From Aquabacterium sp. (lineage in GTDB: Bacteria > Pseudomonadota > Gammaproteobacteria > Burkholderiales > Burkholderiaceae_C): a stretch of 64,000 nucleotides of DNA. A model generated the notes under the pieces. It was not told where the DNA came from. It made no database searches and saw only the letters and a list, made by a program, of their open reading frames with translations. Shown here one piece after another: positions 10,851 to 17,925 of the stretch; within the stretch, counting starts at the first letter, position 1, and each line of letters starts with the position of its first letter. The stretch lies in NCBI RefSeq assembly GCF_030652515.1, contig NZ_JAUSAR010000010.1, positions 209,516 through 273,515 of the forward strand. Direction: 5' to 3'. The position numbers and the translations under genes are program-made.

Positions 10851-12527
10851 ATGACCATGCGCAAATTGACGATGGCCCTGGCTTGGGCAGCCTTGGTGCC
10901 GGCCCTGGCCCCACAGACCGCTCACGCCTGGTGGAACCCCGATTGGACGCAGCGCACGCGCGTCACCCTCAACACCACGGCGCAGGGCGTGGAGACCAAG
11001 GAAGCCGTGGCCGCCACGGTGGTGCCGGTGCGACTGCACTCAGGCAACTTCGACTTCCTGGCCGCCAAGCCCGATGGCAGTGACCTGCGCGTGGTGGCGG
11101 GCGATGACAAAACGCCCTTGAAGTTTTGGGTGGAGCGCTTTGACGGCACCAACGAGCTGGCCTTGATCTGGGTGCAAGTGCCCTCCATCCTGCCGGGCAC
11201 CGACAAGAACGAGATCCACGTCTACGCCGGCAATGAGACGGCAGCGGCCGAGCCAAGCGGTAGCGACTTGCTGGACGCATCGACCGCTTTGGCGGTTCAC
11301 TTCTCCGAGAAAGACGGCCCTGCCGCTTCCGTGGACCGAGACCCCAATGGCCTGATGGCTTCGGCCGCGCGCCTGAGTGGCCAGGCCCTGGTGTGGCCAG
11401 CCTCTGACAAAACCCGTGCGCCAGCGGCCGGCCCCTGGAGCGTGAGCTTGTGGGTCAAGGCGGCCAACGCCAATGGCGTGTTGTTCCAGCAAGGGCCCGT
11501 CAAGGTGGCACTGGCCAATGGTCAGGTGCAGGCCTCGGTCGGTACCACGCAGACATCTGGCGGGCAAGTGCCGGTGGATGCCTGGGCCCACATTGCCGCC
11601 ACCTTGGGTGGTGGCAAGTGGACCTTGTACGTCAACGGCGCCCAAGCAGCGCAAGCCGATGCTGCACCTGGCACCGCCGCCATTGAAGGTGATGTGGCCG
11701 TGGGCACCGGCTTGCAAGGCCTGGTGGATGAAGTGCAGGTGCACACCACAGTGCGCAGCGCTGAATGGATCAAGCTGGCCCATGCCGCCCAAAGCGCCGA
11801 TGCCAAGCTCGTGGCCACCAAAACCGAAACCGCTGAAAATGCGGAAGCCGAAGAAGGTGGTGAGCAAGGCCACATGGGCATCCTGGTGAGCAACCTCACC
11901 GTGGATGCCTGGGTGGTGATCGTCATCCTGGGCATCATGATGGTGCTGGCCTTCTGGGTGATGATCAGCAAGTCCATGCTGGTGGGCCGCACCGACAAAG
12001 GCAACCGCGCCTTCTTGTTGAAGTTCCGCGAAGCCAAGGACGTGATGGCCGTGCAGGGCTCCTACCAGCACTCGTCGCTGGCCCGCTTGTACGCGGCTGG
12101 TTTGCATGAGCTGAAGAAGCGCGACGTGGGCAAGGCCGAAGCCAAGCCTTTGTCTGGCGCCTCCATCGATGCCGTGAAAGCCGCCATCGATGCCGACCTG
12201 GTCCGTGAAAGCCAGGAGCTGAACTCGGGCATCGTGCTGCTGACCATTGCCATCGCCGGTGGGCCCTTCCTGGGCCTGCTGGGCACCGTGGTGGGCGTGA
12301 TGATCACCTTCGCGGCCATCGCCGCGGCGGGCGATGTGAACGTCAACGCGATTGCGCCCGGCATCGCGTCGGCGCTGCTGGCCACGGTGGCGGGCCTGGC
12401 GGTGGCCATCCCGGCCTTGTTCGGCTACAACTACCTGGCCTCGCGCATCAAGAACATCTCATCCGACATGCAGATCTTCATTGATGAGTTCGTGACCCGC
12501 GTGGCCGAAGTTCACGGAGCGCGCTGA
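10851..12527 (+). CDS. DUF2341/LamG-like domain fused to a MotA/TolQ/ExbB proton channel
   Basis: An inner-membrane, proton-channel-type protein with a large periplasmic head (558 aa). A signal peptide ends near residue 26 (QTAHA before WWNPDW). A DUF2341-like segment (about 27-135) begins with the typical WWNPDWTQR. A LamG/concanavalin-like jelly roll follows (about 145-305: SVSLWVKA, DAWAHIAATLGGGKWTLYVNG, GLVDEVQVH). Then come a charged linker, one membrane segment (about 352-373) and an ExbB domain with two more (about 460-487 and 503-527; GGPFLGLLGTVVGVMITF, ATVAGLAVAIPALFGYN). Canonical ExbB is only about 240 aa. The stop overlaps the next start by one base (TGATG), indicating translational coupling to exbD. 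ATG at 10857 or TTG at 10842 are alternative starts. Probably energises the adhesin or porin system; the substrate is unknown. Confidence 0.87.
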   Translation: MTMRKLTMALAWAALVPALAPQTAHAWWNPDWTQRTRVTLNTTAQGVETKEAVAATVVPVRLHSGNFDFLAAKPDGSDLRVVAGDDKTPLKFWVERFDGTNELALIWVQVPSILPGTDKNEIHVYAGNETAAAEPSGSDLLDASTALAVHFSEKDGPAASVDRDPNGLMASAARLSGQALVWPASDKTRAPAAGPWSVSLWVKAANANGVLFQQGPVKVALANGQVQASVGTTQTSGGQVPVDAWAHIAATLGGGKWTLYVNGAQAAQADAAPGTAAIEGDVAVGTGLQGLVDEVQVHTTVRSAEWIKLAHAAQSADAKLVATKTETAENAEAEEGGEQGHMGILVSNLTVDAWVVIVILGIMMVLAFWVMISKSMLVGRTDKGNRAFLLKFREAKDVMAVQGSYQHSSLARLYAAGLHELKKRDVGKAEAKPLSGASIDAVKAAIDADLVRESQELNSGIVLLTIAIAGGPFLGLLGTVVGVMITFAAIAAAGDVNVNAIAPGIASALLATVAGLAVAIPALFGYNYLASRIKNISSDMQIFIDEFVTRVAEVHGAR

Positions 12528-12934
12528 TGTCCGCTGACATCAAGGGCGACCTCCAGGCCTACGACGACATCAACATCACGCCGATGTTGGACCTGGCGTA
12601 TGTGCTGCTGGTCACCTTCATCATCATGACCACGGCCTCGGTGCAGGGCGTGAAGGTGAAGTCGCCCGTCACGCAGGCCGCCAACAACCTGGCCAAGCCG
12701 CAAACCCGCGGCATCACCATCACCACCGATGGCCAGGTGTACCTGGACGCCTACCCGGTGACCATGGACCAGCTGCGCAGCAGCCTGGCCCAGTACAAGG
12801 CGGCCAACCCCAACCTGCCCGTGGTGCTGAAGGCCGATGCCTCGGCGCAGTACGAGAAGGTGATGGACGTGCTGAACGTGGCCAAGAGCCTGGACATCAC
12901 CGAAATCGGCTTGGTCACCAAGCGCGCGCAGTAA
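12527..12934 (+). CDS. exbD: ExbD/TolR-family proton-channel subunit 1
   Basis: A 135-aa ExbD-type protein with a short cytoplasmic N-terminus, one membrane helix (about 18-40, NITPMLDLAYVLLVTFIIM) and a periplasmic C-terminal domain. Asp22 aligns with the essential membrane Asp25 of E. coli ExbD. The TPMLD-x-x-x-VLL pattern is the family signature. In this family the ExbB pentamer and ExbD dimer use proton flow to move a periplasmic transducer. The gene overlaps the ExbB-like gene by one base and is followed 16 bases later by a second, different exbD. The tandem suggests a heterodimer inside the channel, as proposed for other systems with two ExbDs. That is inference. Confidence 0.9.
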   Translation: MSADIKGDLQAYDDINITPMLDLAYVLLVTFIIMTTASVQGVKVKSPVTQAANNLAKPQTRGITITTDGQVYLDAYPVTMDQLRSSLAQYKAANPNLPVVLKADASAQYEKVMDVLNVAKSLDITEIGLVTKRAQ

Positions 12935-12950
12935 GTAAGGAGCGCCGGCG

Positions 12951-13352
12951 ATGAAAGTTCAAGACGAAACCAAGCCCTACGACACGATCAATGTCACGCC
13001 CATGCTGGACCTGGCTTATGTGCTGCTGGTGGTGTTCATCCTGATGACCACCGCCTCCGTGCAGGGCTTGAACGTGAGCATGCCCAAGCCCAGCAACAAG
13101 CCGGTCACCGAGCAGCACGATCTGCGGATTGTGCAAGTGCTGGCGGATGGTGGCGTGACGATCAATGGCGTCGGTGTCAGCCTGACCGAGCTGGAAAGCC
13201 AGTTGGGCCAGGCCAAGGCGGCCGACCCCAAGATGACGGTGGCCATCAAAGGCGATGCCAAGGCGCATTACGACAAGGTGGTGTCGGTGATTGACCTGTG
13301 CAACAAGCTGGAGGTCAACATGGCGTTGGTGACCACCCGCATCGGCACGTGA
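12951..13352 (+). CDS. exbD: ExbD/TolR-family proton-channel subunit 2
   Basis: The second ExbD-type protein of the operon (133 aa). Residues 14-36 (NVTPMLDLAYVLLVVFILM) form the single membrane helix, with Asp20 as predicted proton carrier. The periplasmic domain differs clearly from that of subunit 1, so this is an old paralogue rather than a recent duplicate. It is preceded by AAGGAG, a strong ribosome-binding site 9 bases before the ATG. The following tonB-like gene begins at or just after its stop. It should form the proton channel together with subunit 1 and the DUF2341-ExbB protein. Confidence 0.9.
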   Translation: MKVQDETKPYDTINVTPMLDLAYVLLVVFILMTTASVQGLNVSMPKPSNKPVTEQHDLRIVQVLADGGVTINGVGVSLTELESQLGQAKAADPKMTVAIKGDAKAHYDKVVSVIDLCNKLEVNMALVTTRIGT

Positions 13353-13363
13353 GCGCGTCCAGC

Positions 13364-14095
13364 ATGAACGATTCAGCACAAGTGAGCCCTCATTTCGAGG
13401 CAGCCGCCACGGTGTCATCCACCCGCGATTGGCGAACCATCGCCATGGGTTTTGGGGTGCTGCTGGCACTGGCCGCCCTGGTGTGGTGGGGCATGAGCCA
13501 GGTCGGAACGGGCAAAGGTGCACCCAAGCGGCAGACCGCCAAAGTGGCCTTGATGCCCGACACTCCGCCACCTCCCCCCAAGGAAGAGCCCAAGAAGGAG
13601 CCACCCAAAGAGGAGCCCAAGGAGACCGTGCAGCTCAACCGGCCACAGCCTACGCCCACCCCGGCGCCACCTGGCCAGCAGCTCAAGGCGGAAGGCGCGG
13701 CGGGTGAGGGCGGTAGCCCCTTCGCGGCGGGCAGTGTGAGCAAGGACTACACCGAAGGCAAGCCGGGTGGGGGCGGCGCCAGCGCGCCATCGGCACCGGT
13801 CGATCGCCAGAAGTTCCGCTTGTTCGCCGATGGATTGACGCGCCGACTGCAGTCGGAGTTGGAGCGCCAACTCGGCAGCTCCGAGTTGCCCCGGATGAAA
13901 TTGTCCCTCCAGGTCTGGCTGGACGACACGGGTGAAATTGCCCGCTACGAGATGAGCGGCCTCAGCCGTCCGGAGCTTGACCGTGAAGTGCGCGAATCGC
14001 TGGACAAAGCCAAGGCCAACTTGCGCAGCCGTCCCCCGGCGGGCATGCCCCAACCCATCAACTTGAGCATGACCGTGATGCCCCAAGGCGGCTGA
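13364..14095 (+). CDS. TonB-like energy transducer
   Basis: A 243-aa protein with TonB architecture: a cytoplasmic N-terminus, one membrane anchor (about 25-44, IAMGFGVLLALAALVWWGM), a Pro/Glu/Lys-rich periplasmic spacer (about 65-105, with PPPPPKEEPKKEPPKEEPK) and a C-terminal domain (about 150-240) with LQVWLDDTGEIARYEMSG. That segment matches the TonB/TolA C-terminal pattern in which Gly-x-[IV] follows a beta hairpin. In TonB systems this domain crosses the periplasm and pulls on an outer-membrane partner. The gene lies directly behind two exbD genes and in front of a porin gene. A GTG at 13349, overlapping the exbD stop, is an alternative start. No canonical TonB-dependent receptor is seen in the window, so its partner is unknown. 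Confidence 0.8.
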   Translation: MNDSAQVSPHFEAAATVSSTRDWRTIAMGFGVLLALAALVWWGMSQVGTGKGAPKRQTAKVALMPDTPPPPPKEEPKKEPPKEEPKETVQLNRPQPTPTPAPPGQQLKAEGAAGEGGSPFAAGSVSKDYTEGKPGGGGASAPSAPVDRQKFRLFADGLTRRLQSELERQLGSSELPRMKLSLQVWLDDTGEIARYEMSGLSRPELDREVRESLDKAKANLRSRPPAGMPQPINLSMTVMPQGG

Positions 14096-14133
14096 TAGCG
14101 GCCTGACTCACTTGCATTAATCAGAGAATTTTC

Positions 14134-15810
14134 ATGAACGTTTTCCCAACCTGCCCCCTTCCTCGTTCCTCCGTGGCGGTGATGATCGCTTTGGCTTTGA
14201 CGTGCTCGATGAGCACCGCGCAAGCCCAGGTCCCCACGGACGAGAAAGCGCAGCTTGAGCAGTTGCGCAACACCACCTATGGCCTGATCCAGGCCTTGAT
14301 CGATGCTGGCCTGCTCACCAAGGAGAAGGCCGATGCCTTGCTGCTGGCGGCCAAGCAGCAGGCCCAGGCCGCGCCTGCACAACCGTCTGGCACGGCGGCC
14401 GCTGCCGATGGCGCCAAGCGCTCGGTCATCCGCGTGCCCTATGTGCCTGAATCTCTGAAGGCCGAGATGCGCGACGAGGTCAAGCGCGAAGTGCTGGCCC
14501 AGGCGCGCACCGAGCGCTGGGGTGAGCCTGGCGCATTGCCGTCGTGGTTGAACCGCATTGCCCTGGAGGGCGATGTGCGGGTGCGCTGGCAATACGAAGA
14601 TTGGGCCAATGACAACGCCACCCCGTTCACCTTTTATTCGCAGGCCGACACGCCCGCCTGGGCACCTGATCTGGTCAACACCACGGGCAACCGCAACCGG
14701 CTGACCATGCGCGCGCGCCTGGGGATCACCAGCGACCTCAAGTTCGGCTTCAAGACGGCCTTGCGTTTGAGCACGGGCAATGCGGGGCCGGTGTCCACCT
14801 CGCAGACCTTGGGCGGAGGGGACGGCAACTTCAGCAAGTACGCGGTGTGGGTCGACCGTGCCTCCTTGCAGTGGGATGCCTACACACCGGATGTCACCTT
14901 GACTGCGGGGCGCATGGCCAATCCGTTCGCGGGCTCTGACCTGGCCTGGCCGGATGATCTGAACTTCGATGGCGTGTCGGCCCGCTACCAGCTCAAGCTC
15001 AATGACACCAACCAGGTGTATGCCACCGCTGGTGCTTTTCCCTTGCAAGAGTTTGAAGTGGCCAGCACCGACAAGTGGCTGTATGGCGTGCAGATGGGGG
15101 CCAACCTGGACTTGAACCCCAAGAACAAGTTCAGCCTGGGTTTGGCCTTGTATGACTTCAAAGGCGTGGAGGGTTTGTATGACGGCGCCGACACGCCGAC
15201 CGCCGTCGTGGCCAAGGCCGGTGGCTACCTGAGTTCGCAGTACCCCACATCGGTGCGGCAGAAGGGCAACACCCTCATCCGCCTGAACACCACGAACGGA
15301 TTGCCTGCGCCGGCCTGGGGCTTGGCCTCCAAGTTCCGTCCCCTGGTGTTGAACCTGGGCTACCAAACCACCGCGATGGAATCGGTGACCTTCAAGACCT
15401 CGCTTGACTTGATCAAGAACACGGGCTTTGACCTGGCTGAGATCAACAGCCGAACGGCCGCCCCCATCTCATTGGCCGAGAAAACCACGGCCTTGCAAGT
15501 GCGAGCGCAGCTTGGCAGCCCCAAGCAAGAGTTGCGCGGCGACTGGACGGCCTTCCTGAGCTGGCGAAAGTTCGAGCGCGATGCCTGGGTGGATGCGTTC
15601 ACCGACACGACCTGGCACCTGGGTGGAACCAACTATTCCGGCTGGTCCATTGGCGGCGCCTACTACGTGGGCCCCCGCACCTCGGCCGGCTTGCGCGTGA
15701 CCAGCACCCGCAACCTGGAGGACGGCGTCCTGATCGGTGGTGTGTCCAATGTGAGCAGCGCGCCCTTGAAGATCGACGTGATTCAGTTGGAGTTGAATTC
15801 GCGCTTCTGA
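14134..15810 (+). CDS. putative outer-membrane porin with N-terminal coiled-coil segment
   Basis: A 558-aa secreted protein. The signal peptide ends near residue 31 (STAQAQ). A helical, coiled-coil-prone segment follows (about 34-90, EKAQLEQLRNTTYGLIQALIDAGLLTKEKADALL), then a region rich in alternating hydrophobic residues from about residue 130 to the terminal Phe. These features (GDVRVRWQYE, RLTMRARLGI, aromatic girdles, last residue F) indicate a beta-barrel of the putative-porin family. The N-terminal helices may bind peptidoglycan or trimerise the barrel, or offer a contact for the TonB-like protein. It lies 38 bases after the tonB-like gene and 30 bases before the coiled-coil gene, so probably in the same operon. 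The substrate cannot be read from the sequence. Confidence 0.82.
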   Translation: MNVFPTCPLPRSSVAVMIALALTCSMSTAQAQVPTDEKAQLEQLRNTTYGLIQALIDAGLLTKEKADALLLAAKQQAQAAPAQPSGTAAAADGAKRSVIRVPYVPESLKAEMRDEVKREVLAQARTERWGEPGALPSWLNRIALEGDVRVRWQYEDWANDNATPFTFYSQADTPAWAPDLVNTTGNRNRLTMRARLGITSDLKFGFKTALRLSTGNAGPVSTSQTLGGGDGNFSKYAVWVDRASLQWDAYTPDVTLTAGRMANPFAGSDLAWPDDLNFDGVSARYQLKLNDTNQVYATAGAFPLQEFEVASTDKWLYGVQMGANLDLNPKNKFSLGLALYDFKGVEGLYDGADTPTAVVAKAGGYLSSQYPTSVRQKGNTLIRLNTTNGLPAPAWGLASKFRPLVLNLGYQTTAMESVTFKTSLDLIKNTGFDLAEINSRTAAPISLAEKTTALQVRAQLGSPKQELRGDWTAFLSWRKFERDAWVDAFTDTTWHLGGTNYSGWSIGGAYYVGPRTSAGLRVTSTRNLEDGVLIGGVSNVSSAPLKIDVIQLELNSRF

Positions 15811-15840
15811 AGCTGAATCGGCAAATCCAAGGACACGAAC

Positions 15841-16482
15841 ATGAATCAGCTATTGAACAAAAAAACCCCGGTGATGCTGGCATTGACCTTGGCGTTGTTG
15901 GCCTCGGTCTTGCCTGCGCAGGCGCAGGAGAAAGCCAGCCGCGAACGGGAGGCCTTGCGCCGCGTTCAACAAGCCCTGCGCACCGCCCAGGAAGAGCAAG
16001 GCACCTTGCAGCGTGACAAGGCCAAGCTGGCCGCTGAGAAAGACAGTCTGTCGCAGGACATGAGCAAGCTGGATGGTGAGCTCAAACGCACCGCCTCCAA
16101 GGTGAGTTCGGCCCAAGCGGAAGCCCGTGCGGCGCAGTCCCGATCAAGTCAGCTGGAGACCGAACTCACCGCCGTCAAGGCTGAGCTGGACATGCTGAAG
16201 GCGCAGCACGAAGAGCAGGGCCGAAAGCTCCAGGAAAGCCAGTCACGTGTGGCGGCCGTCACGGCCATGCTGGAGCGAAGCACTCAGGCCCAGAAGGTGC
16301 TCGAGGCGCGCAATCAGCAGCTCTACAAAGTGGGGGTGTCGGTGGTCGAGGTATACCGCAGTCGCAAGCCGGCCGACACCTTGGCGCGCCAGGTGCCCGT
16401 GTTGGGCATGGGTGAGGTCACGCTGGAGAACGTGGCGGAGTCCTGGCTGGACCGCCTGGAGGAAGCGCGCTTCAAAGAGTAG
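15841..16482 (+). CDS. periplasmic coiled-coil protein of unknown function
   Basis: A 213-aa protein with a signal peptide (about residues 1-28, ending LPAQAQ). A long heptad-rich coiled coil follows (about 30-160) with many Glu, Lys, Gln and Ala and few aromatic residues. A short C-terminal segment (about 161-213, YKVGVSVVEVYRSRKPADTLARQVPVLGMGEVTLENVAESWLDRL in outline) has predicted mixed structure. I do not recognise a named family. As the last gene of the adhesin/Ton-like operon, just behind the porin, it could be a periplasmic scaffold linking inner- and outer-membrane parts. That is inference from position and shape only. Confidence 0.75.
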   Translation: MNQLLNKKTPVMLALTLALLASVLPAQAQEKASREREALRRVQQALRTAQEEQGTLQRDKAKLAAEKDSLSQDMSKLDGELKRTASKVSSAQAEARAAQSRSSQLETELTAVKAELDMLKAQHEEQGRKLQESQSRVAAVTAMLERSTQAQKVLEARNQQLYKVGVSVVEVYRSRKPADTLARQVPVLGMGEVTLENVAESWLDRLEEARFKE

Positions 16483-16503
16483 AGCGCGCTTCGAAGCCTC
16501 AGG

Positions 16504-17748
16504 TCACGAATCGATGGTGATGGGATCAGGGGCCAGCAACTCATCCAGCTGCTGGATCCACTTGCCCAACACAGACTTTTGCGCCAGGTGGTCTTCGGCG
16601 AACCGCCGTGCCAGCACGCCCAACGCCTGGCGGGCATCCGGTTGATTGGCCAGCGACTCAATCGCGCCTGCCAGCGCCACCTTGTCATCCGGCGGCACCA
16701 CGATGCCGCAGCGCGACACCACGTGGGCCATCTCCGTGCCCTCATGGCAGGTGGCCACCACGGGCCGACCGCTGGACAACATGCCCGACAGTTTGGAGGG
16801 CAGCACCAAGTCTTCGGCCTCGGGGCATTGGGGCAACAAGTGGATATCGGCCAGGCCCAGCAACTCGCCCAGGCGCTCAACGGGTTGCAAGGGAAGCAGC
16901 CGCACATTGCCTAGTTCTGCGCACGCTGCTTCCAACTGAGGCTTCATCACCCCATCGCCACAAATCACAAATTCAACGTCGGTGCGGTGCGCCAGCAGCC
17001 TGGCGGCTTCGGGGATCATCATCAAACCTTGCTTGCTGCCCAAGGTGCCCGAGAACAACACGACCGTGGCGCTTTGCGAGATGCCCAGCTCTTCCCGATA
17101 GGCGCTCACATGGCCCAGTGGCTGCACCTTGTCCACATCAACCCAGTTGGGAAAGTGCCGAATGCAGTCGCGGTCCACGCCCTTGTTCCGCAAGCGGTCC
17201 ACCATGCGTTTCGAGATGGACGACACCACATCGAAGCGCCTGAGCATGCGCCGCTCCAGCCACAGCAGGGCCTGGCGCGCGCCTCGGCCTTCCATCAGGC
17301 CCATCTTGAAGGCCACGTCGATCTCGAAGTCCTGCACATGCAGCCAGGCCTGGGCGCCTGACAAGCGCGCGGTCAGCCAACCCGTGGGGGCGCACACAAA
17401 GGCGGGGGCCACGGTCAACACCACGTCTGGGCGCCAGCCCACTTGCCGCAGCATCACAGGCAAGGATGAGGCAGCGAAGGTCAACAGGTGAAGGATGCGC
17501 TTGAGGCCGCTCGGCCTGGAGGGCACCCACAAGGGCGCGCGCCACACGCGTGCGCCTTTCCACACCTCGTGGCGATAGGGTGGCCAGGCGTAGCCTTCGG
17601 CGATTCTCCAGTCGGGGTAATAGGGCGGTGCGGCCACCACGCGAACCTCGTGTCCTTCTGACACCAGCCACTCGGCCATCTCGCCAGAGTACTTGCCAAT
17701 GCCGGTGGGTTCGGGGGCGAAATTGGCGCTGTAAATGAGAATCTTCAC
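16504..17748 (-). CDS. WcaI-type group 1 glycosyltransferase
   Basis: A 414-aa GT-B fold glycosyltransferase of the colanic-acid WcaI type. The N-terminus KILIYSANFAPEPTGIGKYSGEMAEWL is diagnostic of the family. The C-terminal donor-binding half has FSGTLGSKQGL, FVICGDG and CPEAEDLVLPSKLSGMLSSGRPVVA, where E and S-K-L stand at the usual nucleotide-sugar site. I chose the GTG at 17748 because GAAAGA lies 8 bases upstream and the protein begins exactly at the family N-terminus. In-frame sequence further upstream is arginine-rich and unlike the family. It transfers a sugar to a lipid-linked EPS repeat unit at the cytoplasmic face; donor and acceptor are unknown. It is the last gene of the minus-strand EPS locus. 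Confidence 0.87.
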   Translation of the reverse strand: MKILIYSANFAPEPTGIGKYSGEMAEWLVSEGHEVRVVAAPPYYPDWRIAEGYAWPPYRHEVWKGARVWRAPLWVPSRPSGLKRILHLLTFAASSLPVMLRQVGWRPDVVLTVAPAFVCAPTGWLTARLSGAQAWLHVQDFEIDVAFKMGLMEGRGARQALLWLERRMLRRFDVVSSISKRMVDRLRNKGVDRDCIRHFPNWVDVDKVQPLGHVSAYREELGISQSATVVLFSGTLGSKQGLMMIPEAARLLAHRTDVEFVICGDGVMKPQLEAACAELGNVRLLPLQPVERLGELLGLADIHLLPQCPEAEDLVLPSKLSGMLSSGRPVVATCHEGTEMAHVVSRCGIVVPPDDKVALAGAIESLANQPDARQALGVLARRFAEDHLAQKSVLGKWIQQLDELLAPDPITIDS

Positions 17749-17780
17749 GGATGTTCTTTCAGCGCTGCGTGACAAGGCTG

Positions 17781-17805
17781 CCCAGTGGTCCGAACGGACC
17801 ATGGG
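17781..17805. promoter_or_regulatory. strong inverted repeat upstream of the WcaI-type gene
   Basis: A dyad with arms TGGTCCG and CGGACCA around a two-base AA centre. It is extended on both sides by CCCA/TGGG across one unpaired G, giving about 11 paired positions in 25 bases. It sits 33 bases before the GTG start of the minus-strand glycosyltransferase, in its leader. It has no T-tract on either side, so a protein operator or an RNA hairpin in the leader is more likely than an intrinsic terminator. Function is inferred only. Confidence 0.45.
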
Positions 17806-17876
17806 TTCTCTCGTTTTGAATGGGGATGACTCGACCTTTGGCGCCGTGCCGCGTTGCGCTTCAGGTGCTACGAATG

Positions 17877-17896
17877 GTGACAACCCGGGGTGTCAC
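17877..17896. promoter_or_regulatory. 20-bp near-perfect palindrome between two glycosyltransferase genes
   Basis: GTGACA and TGTCAC arms flank a CCCGGG core. Only the symmetric pair at positions 7 and 14 fails to match. The palindrome begins 30 bases after the stop of the minus-strand glycosyltransferase at 17926 and lies upstream of the WcaI-type gene. The symmetry suits a homodimeric regulator. A hairpin that blocks or processes read-through RNA is an alternative, but no U-tract follows on the minus strand. Confidence 0.4.
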
Positions 17897-17925
17897 GTTC
17901 ATGAACCGGCGTGGGCCGTATGGCG

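Noticed and set aside
13298..13363. Longer N-terminus of the TonB-like protein starting within exbD
   Set aside because: The extra residues are His/Gly-rich shadow of exbD; the ATG at 13364 or the GTG at 13349 fits the gene junction.
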